DNA of 7,855 nucleotides from Dehalococcoidia bacterium (GCA_023271515.1 JALPXQ010000059.1:1-7855), one strand, 5' to 3'; shown: positions 1-6,420, counted from the first letter of the stretch. The notes: generated by a model from the sequence alone, not told the origin. A program made the numbers and translations.

Positions 1-35
1 AGTGTCTGAGGCGTGGGTTAGCCAGGTTATTACGG

Positions 36-333
36 TTACGAGACGCTAGCGTTTTCAGGGGGACATTCCTGGCTTTTTCTCCAGCAAGCTATCAAGACCG
101 AGATGGCGATGAGGAAAGTCACCACGGCGATGATTCGGGCCTGTGTCAGTCCCGCTATCAGGAGTTCAGGGTGGTCCCCTCTGGTGAAGAATAAACGCCC
201 ACAGAATGTCCTGCTAAGAAGATTAAGGTTGGCCAACGAAAGCCCCCCAGAGAAGCACGTCAATGAAGTCAGTAACCGACCCAAGCCAGATCCCATCAAT
301 CAGATTGCCGATTAGGGTATCAACAGAGGTTGG
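36..333 (-). pseudogene. Broken remnant of a lipoprotein-processing membrane enzyme (Lgt- or LspA-like)
   Basis: Two overlapping minus-strand frames carry family-like pieces, neither a whole gene. The frame at 333-223 reads IGNLIDGIWLG and then TDFID before a stop. This resembles the Lgt signature (GNxIN-G) or the LspA block (GNLID plus VxDFID). The frame at 299-36 ends with RGDHPELLIAGLTQARIIA and a hydrophobic segment of about 17 residues, then a Trp/Arg/Lys tail. That closely resembles the C-terminal last helix of Lgt (prolipoprotein diacylglyceryl transferase). Joining the two pieces needs a frameshift near 225-250. The stretch between the two motifs is too short for a complete Lgt, so internal deletion is likely. 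The upstream frame is blocked by a stop at 334-336. The family guess comes from recalled motifs. An unrelated small membrane protein of 87 residues is the alternative. Confidence 0.35.
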
Positions 334-362
334 TTAGCAAAATGTTAGCAATTGGTTAGCAA
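333..362 (+). repeat. Three GTTAGCAA direct repeats at 11-nt spacing
   Basis: The octamer GTTAGCAA occurs at 333-340, 344-351 and 355-362, so the copies sit on one face of the helix, about one turn apart. The array ends just before the tRNA promoter -35 box. A protein-binding or upstream activating site for the tRNA promoter is an inference. A small slippage-derived tandem repeat is the alternative. Confidence 0.6.
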
Positions 363-365
363 TTC

Positions 366-395
366 TGGACTTTCAAGAGGAAAATATGGTAAAAT
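366..395 (+). promoter_or_regulatory. Likely promoter of tRNA-Leu
   Basis: A -35-like TGGACT (366-371) is followed after 18 nt by TAAAAT (390-395), which matches the -10 consensus at five of six positions. It is preceded by TGG (387-389), giving an extended -10. Transcription would start about 3-5 nt before the mature tRNA 5' end at 406, a short leader typical of a single tRNA gene. Confidence 0.55.
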
Positions 396-405
396 CGTAT
401 CTGAT

Positions 406-490
406 GCCGGGGTGGCGGAATGGCAGACGCGACGGACTTAAAATCCGTTGAACCTTAAAGTTCGTGCGGGTTCGAGTCCCGCCCCCGGCA
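406..490 (+). tRNA. tRNA-Leu, anticodon UAA
   Basis: The acceptor arm GCCGGGG (406-412) pairs fully with CCCCGGC (483-489), with discriminator A at 490. The anticodon stem ACGGA/TCCGT (432-436 and 444-448) closes the loop CTTAAAA, placing the anticodon TAA at 439-441 and reading UUA codons. The T arm is GCGGG TTCGAGT CCCGC. A long variable arm lies between the anticodon and T stems, as expected for a class II leucine tRNA. The CCA end is not encoded: CCG follows the discriminator. Confidence 0.97.
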
Positions 491-517
491 CCGGCGTCCT
501 GTATTGCTGGTGTTTTC
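489..517 (+). terminator. Intrinsic terminator of tRNA-Leu
   Basis: CACCGGC (489-495) pairs with GCTGGTG (506-512), seven pairs with one G-U, around a 10-nt loop, followed at once by TTTTC (513-517). The 5' arm uses the last two nucleotides of the tRNA, so the hairpin competes with the acceptor stem only at its end. A second imperfect hairpin, GGCGC/GCGCC (518-522 and 545-549) with inner CAGC/GCTG, follows but lacks a T-tract. Confidence 0.5.
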
Positions 518-605
518 GGCGCTCGCTCAGCTTGTGCTGTCCTTGCGCCTCGTGAGATCGATGCACTATAGTATTCGCATTATCTCTGAGGTGACTGACA
601 TTAGT

Positions 606-634
606 TTGACAAGATGCGCTGAATCAGTCATAAT
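606..634 (+). promoter_or_regulatory. Strong sigma-70-type promoter of the AOR gene
   Basis: A perfect TTGACA (606-611) is separated by exactly 17 nt from CATAAT (629-634), which matches the -10 consensus at five of six positions. The start site would lie near 641, giving the downstream gene an untranslated leader of about 225 nt. The only open frame seen in this leader is the 17-codon one at 799-852. Confidence 0.75.
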
Positions 635-640
635 CTCATT

Positions 641-850
641 CATAGAGCAAGATTCTCTGGCACCCGGAAGAATCTCTTGTTGAGGCTCCCGACTTATCCC
701 TGGACCCCTGGGCCAGCCAGGGGGCAGGCTTGGCCACCGGCTGATCGACGATGACGTATGGGGAGCGATCCTCTCGCCGGTGTCTTGCAGAGGAGGTGAT
801 GCCTGGAAGGAAAACGCTTCGATTGCCCCAACGGTTGGATCAATTAAAGT
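641..850 (+). promoter_or_regulatory. Structured 5' leader of the AOR mRNA, candidate Moco/Tuco-type riboswitch
   Basis: At least three helices can form. CAAGATTC with inner TCTGG/CCGGA and GAATC..TTG spans 648-679. CCCCTGG/CCAGGGG (705-711 and 717-723) has a 5-nt loop. CACCGGC/GCCGGTG (735-741 and 776-782) is seven perfect pairs and encloses GATCG/CGATC (743-747 and 766-770). AGGC (683-686) can pair with GCCT (801-804), closing the last two helices into a multi-branched fold. The block GGCCACC at 732-738 and the 3' TGGAAGG (804-810) recall the E. coli moaA molybdenum-cofactor riboswitch (GCCACC, TGGAAAGG). The gene downstream is a pterin-W/Mo enzyme, a known regulatory target of that class. 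The structure is visible in the sequence. The class assignment is an inference from memory. Confidence 0.4.
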
Positions 851-867
851 AAGGAGGTATCATAAAA

Positions 868-2613
868 ATGAGCAAGATCTTGCGCGTCAACATGACCGAC
901 CTGACAACTCAGTTTGAGAGCGTGCCCGAGAAGTACAAGACCATGGGCGGACGCGGGCTCACCTCCTGCATGGTCTGCGATGAGGTGCCCCCCACCTGCC
1001 ACTCCCTGGGTCCCAACAACAAGATCATCTACGCCTCGGGGATTGTCACCGGCACCGCTGCCCCTACATCAGGGCGCATCTCCATTGGCGGCAAGTCCCC
1101 TCTAACCGGCACCATCAAGGAGACCAACTCCGGCGGTATGGCCGGTCAGAAGCTCGCCCGTTTGGGCATCAAGGCCATCGTTGTCGAGGGGCAGCCCAAG
1201 GAAAAGGGCCGGTACTGGGTCCTTAAGGTGGACAAAGACGGGGCTCAACTGCTGCCGGCGGCTGACGGATGGCTGGGCAAAGGACTGTATGAAACCTATC
1301 CCCTTCTCTTCGACAAATTCGGTGAAAAGGTAGCCATCATCGGCATCGGCATGGCCGGAGAAAGACTGATGAGCAATGCGGGTATCTGTGTTAACGACCC
1401 TCAGAACCGGCCTGCCCGCTACGCCGGGCGAGGGGGGATGGGGGCGGTGATGGGCTCGAAGGGCCTCAAGGCAGTTATCCTAGACGACAAAGACGGCCCC
1501 GGCGTGCCCATCGTCAACAAAGAGGTCTTCGACACCGGCCGCAAGAAGCTGGTGGAGGCACTGCGGACACACGATCTCACCAAGCCCGGCGGCGCACTGA
1601 ATAGCTACGGTACGGCGGTGCTGGTCAACATCATCAACGAGGCCGGCAGCTTCCCCACCAGGAATTTCCGTGAAGGACGCTTCGAGGGAGCGGCCAGGAT
1701 CAGTGGGGAGACGATCCACGAGACGTGTGAGAAGCGGGGTGGGGTGGGCACGACCGGCCACGGATGCAGCCCGGGATGTATCATCAGGTGTTCCAACGTC
1801 TATCCCAACCTTGATGGCAGCGAGCTGGTCTCCGTCCAGGAGTATGAGTCGGTCTGGTCCTTTGGGGCCAACTGTGGGATTGACGACCTGGACATCACCG
1901 GCGAGCTGATTCATCTCTGCAACGACTACGGCCTGGACACCATTGAGGCGGGGGTGACCATCGGCATCGCTATGGAGGCGGGGCTGGCCGACTTCGGCGA
2001 TGGGAAGAAAGCCATCGAACTGATGCATCAGATCGGTGAGGGCACCCCACTGGGGTATATACTTGGCAACGGTGCGGCGACTACGGCCGGGGTCTTTGGC
2101 GTGGTGCGCTGCCCCACGGTCAAGGGTCAGGCCATGCCGGCCTACGACCCGCGAGCCATCAAGGGGATCGGCATCACCTATGCCATCTCCACCATGGGGG
2201 CCGACCACACCTCCGGGTACACCATCGCGCCGGAGATGCTGGGGGTGAGCGGCAAGGTAGATCAGTTCATCGTTGAAAAGGCGGATATGGCGCGCAATTT
2301 CCAGTATGCCACCGCCTTCATTGATACCAGCGGCCACTGCCTGTTCATCGCCTTCGCCATCCTGGATATACCCTCCGGCCTGGAGGGAATGGTAGAGGAG
2401 TGCAACGGGGTGCTGGGCACTGAGTGGACTGTGGATGATGTGGGCCGGATCGGCGGGGAGATCATCAAGATGGAGCGCGCCTTTAACCAGGCAGCCGGCT
2501 TTACCAGGGTCCACGACCGCCTGCCCGAGTTCATGAAGTACGAGGAACTCCCGCCCCACAACGTCGTCTTTGATGTGCCTGACGAGGAAGTAGACAAGGT
2601 CCATGCCTTCTAG
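868..2613 (+). CDS. aor: Aldehyde ferredoxin oxidoreductase (tungsten/molybdopterin enzyme)
   Basis: Family enzymes oxidise aldehydes to carboxylates, or reduce acids, using a bis-pterin tungsten centre and one [4Fe-4S] cluster, with ferredoxin as partner in the cytoplasm. The 581-residue product is slightly shorter than the ~605 usual. The N-terminal pterin-binding domain shows MGGRGL (26-31), TGTAAPTSGR (61-70), KSPLTGTI (76-83) and AGRGGMGAVMGSKGLKA (186-202). Cluster cysteines appear to be C300, C304 and C308 plus C491, the last within DTSGHC, the DxxGxC pterin/cluster motif. ELIH (346-349) fits the ExxH site at the dimer interface, followed by NDYGLD (352-357). There is no signal peptide. 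The start follows AAGGAGGT (851-858) at 9 nt. The cysteine spacing CxxxCxxxC differs from the CxxCxxxC of the Pyrococcus enzyme. Substrate cannot be told from sequence. The next genes encode sulfur-transfer proteins suited to making its cofactor. Confidence 0.93.
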   Translation: MSKILRVNMTDLTTQFESVPEKYKTMGGRGLTSCMVCDEVPPTCHSLGPNNKIIYASGIVTGTAAPTSGRISIGGKSPLTGTIKETNSGGMAGQKLARLGIKAIVVEGQPKEKGRYWVLKVDKDGAQLLPAADGWLGKGLYETYPLLFDKFGEKVAIIGIGMAGERLMSNAGICVNDPQNRPARYAGRGGMGAVMGSKGLKAVILDDKDGPGVPIVNKEVFDTGRKKLVEALRTHDLTKPGGALNSYGTAVLVNIINEAGSFPTRNFREGRFEGAARISGETIHETCEKRGGVGTTGHGCSPGCIIRCSNVYPNLDGSELVSVQEYESVWSFGANCGIDDLDITGELIHLCNDYGLDTIEAGVTIGIAMEAGLADFGDGKKAIELMHQIGEGTPLGYILGNGAATTAGVFGVVRCPTVKGQAMPAYDPRAIKGIGITYAISTMGADHTSGYTIAPEMLGVSGKVDQFIVEKADMARNFQYATAFIDTSGHCLFIAFAILDIPSGLEGMVEECNGVLGTEWTVDDVGRIGGEIIKMERAFNQAAGFTRVHDRLPEFMKYEELPPHNVVFDVPDEEVDKVHAF

Positions 2614-2634
2614 GCTAAACCATAGCCCGGAAGA

Positions 2635-2675
2635 GCAACCCCCCCTTTGCTCCTGCGAAGGGGGGTTTGCCTTTT
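2635..2675 (+). terminator. Strong intrinsic terminator after the AOR gene
   Basis: GCAA + CCCCCCTT (2635-2647) pairs with AAGGGGGG + TTGC (2658-2670), with one C-T mismatch at 2639/2666, around a 10-nt loop, and is followed by CTTTT (2671-2675). It lies 22 nt past the AOR stop and should end most AOR transcripts before the MoaD-like gene. Confidence 0.8.
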
Positions 2676-2695
2676 GATAGGAGCTTCGGTATACT
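2667..2695 (+). promoter_or_regulatory. Promoter for the sulfur-carrier operon, overlapping the terminator
   Basis: TTGCCT (2667-2672, four of six -35 matches) lies 17 nt before TATACT (2690-2695, five of six -10 matches). The -35 box is built from the 3' arm and tail of the preceding terminator. The start near 2702 would give a leader of about 34 nt for the MoaD-like gene. Confidence 0.5.
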
Positions 2696-2735
2696 TAGAG
2701 GCAGACGCACCCCTCTCAAGGAAAGGAGATCAGTC

Positions 2736-2978
2736 GTGATTATTGAGATCAGACTTTACGCCACGTTAAAAAGTTATCGCCCTGAATTGAAGGTGGGGGA
2801 GCCCTTATTCCTGAATGTGGACGAGGGAACAACGGTGAAACGTGTCCTGGAGGAGGTGTTGGGCATCCCCGCCAAGGTGGTCAAGACGGTCTTCGTCAAC
2901 GGCATTTACCGTGATCTCGACCATGTCCTGGCTGATGGCGATCGGGTGGGCATCTTTCCACCCGTTGGTGGCGGATAG
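2736..2978 (+). CDS. MoaD/ThiS-family sulfur carrier protein
   Basis: This is an 80-residue beta-grasp ubiquitin-like protein, the length of MoaD (about 81). It begins with a strand IIEIRLYATLKSY, has TTVKRVLEEVLGIP (residues 30-43) as the main helix, then VFVNG (52-56) and DGDRVGIFPPVGGG at the C-terminus. The terminal Gly-Gly tail is the site that is adenylated by a MoeB/ThiF-type E1 and then carries a thiocarboxylate. Such carriers donate sulfur for molybdopterin dithiolene, thiazole or other products. Its place between AOR and a ThiF/MoeB homologue favours pterin cofactor synthesis. GTG at 2736 is chosen because AAAGGAG (2722-2728) sits 7 nt upstream and the protein then starts at the first strand. 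An ATG at 2667 would add 23 residues unlike the family and lies inside the terminator. Confidence 0.85.
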   Translation: MIIEIRLYATLKSYRPELKVGEPLFLNVDEGTTVKRVLEEVLGIPAKVVKTVFVNGIYRDLDHVLADGDRVGIFPPVGGG

Positions 2979-3105
2979 CACTCAAGAACGGAGGTAACCG
3001 TTCACCACGGAGAGCACAGAGACCGCTGAATGGTTAGTGGCACGAGGCTACAGGCGGGATGAAACCATCATTGGGAACGGGGTATTTGCCGGCGGCGAAT
3101 TTCAC
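2979..3105. other. Gap between sulfur carrier and E1 gene: hairpin with orphan Shine-Dalgarno and repeat-like stretch
   Basis: GAACGG (2986-2991) and CCGTTC (2998-3003) form a 6-bp hairpin that places part of a good Shine-Dalgarno (GGAGGT, 2990-2995) in its loop, with no start codon at usable distance. Next to it, TTCACCACGGAGAGCACAGA (3001-3020) resembles a degenerate copy of the CACCACAGAGACACAGAG type of intergenic repeat that I recall from many bacterial genomes. No gene is seen in the gap unless the E1 gene starts at GTG 3037. Confidence 0.4.
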
Positions 3106-3951
3106 ATGAGCAAAGATAGGCTGCAAGAGCGGATAAGGATGCTGGCCGAGGTAGAGGGAGATATCGAGGTCATCTCTCTAGAGCAGGTCAAAGTCTTGTC
3201 GAGCGAGTTGGGACTCTCCCTCAAGGAGGTGGAGCTGGCCGCTCTGGAGGCTTGTGTGTTGCCCCGTCGCTACCTGCGCAACCTGGGGACGGTGGGTTGG
3301 GATGGACAGGCCCGGCTCCTGCGATCCACCGTGGCCGTGGTAGGCCTGGGTGGACTGGGGGGTTACGTTGTGGAGGCGCTGGCCCGCGTCGGGGTAGGGC
3401 GGTTGGTCCTCATAGATGGCGATGCGTTCGTTGACCATAATCTAAATCGCCAGATGTTTGCCACCGAGTCGAACCTGGGCTCTTCTAAGGTGCAGGCGGC
3501 CGGGGCCCGCGTGGCCGGCATTAACTCAGCCGTGGAGGTGGTAGGCCACGCAGTCGAAGCCACCCCGGAGAACCTGCCGCGGCTTCTGGAGGGCTCCGAT
3601 GTGGCGGTGGATGCCCTGGATCGCTTGCCCACCCGCATCATGCTGCAGGAGGAAGCCCGGAGGCAAGGCATTCCCCTGGTGCATGGGGCCATTGGCGGCA
3701 TGGTAGGGCAGGTGATGACCATTTTCCCTGGGGATGAGGGCCTCTACGCGCTCTACGGGCGAGGAGAGGTGCCTGAGCGGGGGATTGAGGTCGAACTGGG
3801 TTGCCCCACTACCACCCCGATGATGGTTGCCTCCTGGCAGGCACAGGAGGCGATGAAGATTCTGGCAGGTATCGGCGAACCGCTGCGTCATCGATTGCTG
3901 CTGATAGACGCCGAGGCAGGCATTGTGGACGTAATCCGCCCGGGAATCTAG
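3106..3951 (+). CDS. ThiF/MoeB/HesA-family sulfur-carrier adenylyltransferase (E1-like)
   Basis: This ATP-dependent enzyme would adenylate the C-terminal glycine of the MoaD-like protein encoded just upstream. Numbering from ATG 3106 (281 residues): a helical N-terminal region (1-60), RYLRNLGTVGWDGQARLL leading into the nucleotide-binding Rossmann motif VVGLGGLGG (78-86), the acidic strand end LIDGD (102-106), NLNRQ (112-116, with the family Arg), K128 for ATP, and DALDR (169-173). The C-terminal part has ELGCPTTTPMMVASWQAQEAMKIL, equivalent to the MoeB helix after its cysteine loop. The paired CxxC zinc motifs of MoeB are absent, and only two cysteines remain (C50, C233). The start is uncertain: neither ATG 3106 nor the in-frame GTG at 3037 (304 residues) has a good ribosome site. 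3106 is preferred because the extra 23 residues look unlike the family. trpS follows after 19 nt. Confidence 0.82.
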   Translation: MSKDRLQERIRMLAEVEGDIEVISLEQVKVLSSELGLSLKEVELAALEACVLPRRYLRNLGTVGWDGQARLLRSTVAVVGLGGLGGYVVEALARVGVGRLVLIDGDAFVDHNLNRQMFATESNLGSSKVQAAGARVAGINSAVEVVGHAVEATPENLPRLLEGSDVAVDALDRLPTRIMLQEEARRQGIPLVHGAIGGMVGQVMTIFPGDEGLYALYGRGEVPERGIEVELGCPTTTPMMVASWQAQEAMKILAGIGEPLRHRLLLIDAEAGIVDVIRPGI

Positions 3952-3970
3952 GACGAAAAGAGGAGACGTT

Positions 3971-4939
3971 ATGAAAGGTCGAGTATTTTCCGGCGCCAGG
4001 CCAACAGGAAGGCAGCACATCGGGAATTATCTGGGAGCGATTCAGAACTATGTGAAGCTCCAGGAGGAGCACGAATGCATCTACTGCATTGTCGACATTC
4101 ATGCGCTCATTTCCATGGAGGATGTCACACAGATGCAAGGCAACATTCGTGAGATGGCGCTCGATTGGCTGGCTGCCGGGCTCGACCCCCAAAGGAGCAT
4201 CCTCTTCGTTCAGTCCCACGTTCCCCAGGTCATGGAACTGCATACCCTGCTGAGCATGGTCACTCCCCTGGGCTGGTTGCTTCGGGTCCCCACCTTTAAG
4301 GAAAAGGCCAGAATGCAGCCTGATAACGTGAATTACGGACTCGTCGGCTATCCGGTGCTGCAGACGGCTGACATCGTTCTCTACAAGGCGGACACCGTCC
4401 CCGTCGGAGAGGATCAGTTGAGCCATCTGGAATTGGCCAGGGAGATCGTGCGGCGATTCAACAATCTCTTTGGCCCTGTCTTTCCGGAGCCCCAGACTAA
4501 GCTCACCACCTATCCGCTAGTGCTAGGATTGGACGGGGTGAGCAAGATGAGCAAGAGCCTGAATAATCATATCGAGCTGGCGGCAACGCCCGAGGAGACG
4601 GAGAGACGGATAATGAGCGCCTTCACCGACCCGGCGCGGCGCTACCGCAGCGACCCCGGCCATCCCGATGTCTGCAATATCTATACACTGCACAGCTTCT
4701 ACAATCCAGACCAGCGGGATTTGATCGCCGAGCAGTGCCGCGCCGCAGCCATCGGATGCGTGGACTGCAAGAAACTCCTGGCGAAAGGAATAAACAGGGC
4801 TCTGGAACCCTTTCGAGAGAGGCGGGCGGCGATTACCATTGATTATGTGGAGGAGGTTCTCGCCGATGGCGCTGGTCGGGCCAGCGTGATAGCAAAGGAG
4901 ACCCTTAGAGAAGTAAAAGAGAAGATGTGCCTGCTATGA
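3971..4939 (+). CDS. trpS: Tryptophanyl-tRNA synthetase
   Basis: This class Ic aminoacyl-tRNA synthetase charges tRNA-Trp with tryptophan. The 322 residues fit the compact bacterial TrpRS (about 325-335). The N-terminus has FSGARPTGRQHIGNYLGA with the HIGH-class signature HIGN at 16-19. The tryptophan pocket region includes GYPVLQTADIVLYKADTVPVGEDQ (126-149), and the ATP loop VSKMSKSLNN holds KMSKS at 192-196. GCVDCKK (262-268) is the usual C-terminal helical element. The start is set by AGGAG (3961-3965) 5 nt upstream of ATG. The 19-nt gap after the E1 gene indicates co-transcription. No T-box or attenuator can be seen in that gap, so any control would come from the upstream promoter. Confidence 0.96.
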   Translation: MKGRVFSGARPTGRQHIGNYLGAIQNYVKLQEEHECIYCIVDIHALISMEDVTQMQGNIREMALDWLAAGLDPQRSILFVQSHVPQVMELHTLLSMVTPLGWLLRVPTFKEKARMQPDNVNYGLVGYPVLQTADIVLYKADTVPVGEDQLSHLELAREIVRRFNNLFGPVFPEPQTKLTTYPLVLGLDGVSKMSKSLNNHIELAATPEETERRIMSAFTDPARRYRSDPGHPDVCNIYTLHSFYNPDQRDLIAEQCRAAAIGCVDCKKLLAKGINRALEPFRERRAAITIDYVEEVLADGAGRASVIAKETLREVKEKMCLL

Positions 4940-4999
4940 GTGTCGGCCGCAAACCTCGCCACCGATGTTGACCTCCTGGCTGAGCAAACCATCATTGGG

Positions 5000-5030
5000 T
5001 TGGAATTGATGAGGTTATCTGTGGTAAGAT
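5000..5030 (+). promoter_or_regulatory. Possible glnA promoter
   Basis: TGG + TAAGAT (5022-5030) is an extended -10, and TTGGAA (5000-5005) is a weak -35 at 19-nt spacing. The tRNA promoter has the closely similar TGG + TAAAAT. No terminator is visible in the 114 nt after trpS, so read-through from upstream is also possible. No clear regulator site is seen. Confidence 0.4.
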
Positions 5031-5053
5031 ATTGATAAAGGGAGGAAAGGGAT

Positions 5054-6394
5054 ATGACAGCGCATAGGGAAGAGGCAAAGGATAATGTACTCAAGATGGC
5101 CCGGGAGCACGATGTAAAGTTCATCCGGATGTGGTTTACTGACATTCTGGGGTTTCTTAAGAGCTTCTCCATCATGGTTGAGGAACTGGAGACTGCGCTG
5201 AACCAGGGTGTGGGCTTCGATGGCTCCTCCATTGAGGGGTTTGCCCGAATCGATGAGAGCGATATGATCGCCATGCCCGATCCCGCCACCTTCCGGATGC
5301 TCCCCTGGAGGCCAAGAGACCACAGTACCGTGGCACGGATGTTCTGTGATATCTTGATGCCGGGAGGCGAACCTTTTGAAGGCGACCCCCGGTACGTTCT
5401 GAAGCAGAATCTCAAACGGGCTGCCGATCTGGGATTTACCTTCAATGTTGGCCCGGAACTGGAATTCTTCTATTTCAGGGATTCCTGCGGAACGGAGGGG
5501 CTCGATCAAGGGGGATATTTCGACATGACCCCGCTTGACGCAGCCAACGATTTGAGAAGAGACACGGTTCTCACCCTCGAGAAGATGGGCATTGGCATAG
5601 AATATTGCCATCACGAGGTTGCCCCCAGTCAGCATGAGATAGATATGAGATATACCGATGCACTCACCATGGCGGACAATGTGATGACCTATCGCCTGGT
5701 GGTCAAGCAAATAGCCCTGCAACACGGCGTATATGCCACCTTTATGCCGAAGCCTGTTTTCGGAATCAATGGCAATGGCATGCACGTGCATCAGTCGCTG
5801 TTCACCGGTGACCGGAATGCCTTCTTCGACAAAAACGATGAGTATCACCTCTCTGAGACAGCCAGGCGCTATGTCGCCGGACTGCTTAAGCATGCCCCGG
5901 AGATCACCTCGGTCACCAATCAGTGGGTCAATTCCTACAAGCGACTGGTTCCCGGTTATGAGGCGCCGGTGTATCTATCCTGGGCGCGAAGGAACCGGGC
6001 CGATCTGATCCGGATTCCGGAGTATCAGCCGGGGAGGGAGACGGCTGCCCGAATAGAATTCAGATCCCCTGACCCGGTGTGTAACCCTTATCTGGCCTTC
6101 AGTGTCATGCTTGCCGCCGGGCTGAGGGGGATAGAAAAAGGATACGCGGCGCCCGATCCGGTATCGGAGAACGTCTACGAGATGACCGAGGAGGAAAGAG
6201 CCAAAAGGGGTATCGGCACCCTGCCGGCCAGCTTGTTGGAGGCGATACTGCTCACCGAGAAAAGCGAGGTGGTGCGAGAGGCACTCGGCGACCACGTCTT
6301 CGAAAACTTTATCAGGAACAAGAAGATCGAGTGGGATCAATACCGAACGCAGGTGACCGACTATGAACTGAAGAGGTACCTGCCGATACTTTAG
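5054..6394 (+). CDS. glnA: Glutamine synthetase, type I (alpha subclass)
   Basis: The enzyme makes glutamine from glutamate, ammonia and ATP as a cytoplasmic dodecamer and is the entry point for ammonium assimilation. The 446 residues match the shorter GSI-alpha class rather than GSI-beta (about 470). Visible motifs in order: DGSSIEGFARIDESD (56-70, with the N-domain loop and R65, the position of the GSI-alpha feedback arginine R62 in Bacillus), GPELEFF (133-139), HHEVAPSQHEID (186-197, metal ligands), NGNGMHVHQS (239-248), NSYKRLVPGYEAP (293-305, with flap E303), and ARIEFRSPDP (332-341). The C-terminus YRTQVTDYELKRYLPIL is close to what I recall for Chloroflexota GlnA. GGAGG (5041-5045) lies 8 nt before the ATG. 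Feedback inhibition by glutamine is predicted from subclass. No glnR or PII gene is adjacent. Confidence 0.97.
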   Translation: MTAHREEAKDNVLKMAREHDVKFIRMWFTDILGFLKSFSIMVEELETALNQGVGFDGSSIEGFARIDESDMIAMPDPATFRMLPWRPRDHSTVARMFCDILMPGGEPFEGDPRYVLKQNLKRAADLGFTFNVGPELEFFYFRDSCGTEGLDQGGYFDMTPLDAANDLRRDTVLTLEKMGIGIEYCHHEVAPSQHEIDMRYTDALTMADNVMTYRLVVKQIALQHGVYATFMPKPVFGINGNGMHVHQSLFTGDRNAFFDKNDEYHLSETARRYVAGLLKHAPEITSVTNQWVNSYKRLVPGYEAPVYLSWARRNRADLIRIPEYQPGRETAARIEFRSPDPVCNPYLAFSVMLAAGLRGIEKGYAAPDPVSENVYEMTEEERAKRGIGTLPASLLEAILLTEKSEVVREALGDHVFENFIRNKKIEWDQYRTQVTDYELKRYLPIL

Positions 6395-6420
6395 GTTTCG
6401 ATCCCCCCTCATCGCTCTCC

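Noticed and set aside
16..38. GGTTA three times at 9-nt spacing
   Set aside because: The units are only five bases long and the rest of each unit differs. Probably chance.
406..490. tRNA-Leu as an integration site of a mobile element within the window
   Set aside because: No second copy of the tRNA 3' end and no integrase gene were seen in the window.
1480..2604. Long open frame antisense to the AOR gene
   Set aside because: It is the complement of a well-supported coding region in GC-rich DNA and shows no recognisable domain or ribosome site.
4936..4971. Small frame overlapping the trpS stop (ATGA)
   Set aside because: It is only 11 codons long with no ribosome site or recognisable sequence.
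5015..5893. Long antisense open frame over glnA
   Set aside because: glnA on the + strand carries all family motifs. The antisense product resembles nothing I recognise.
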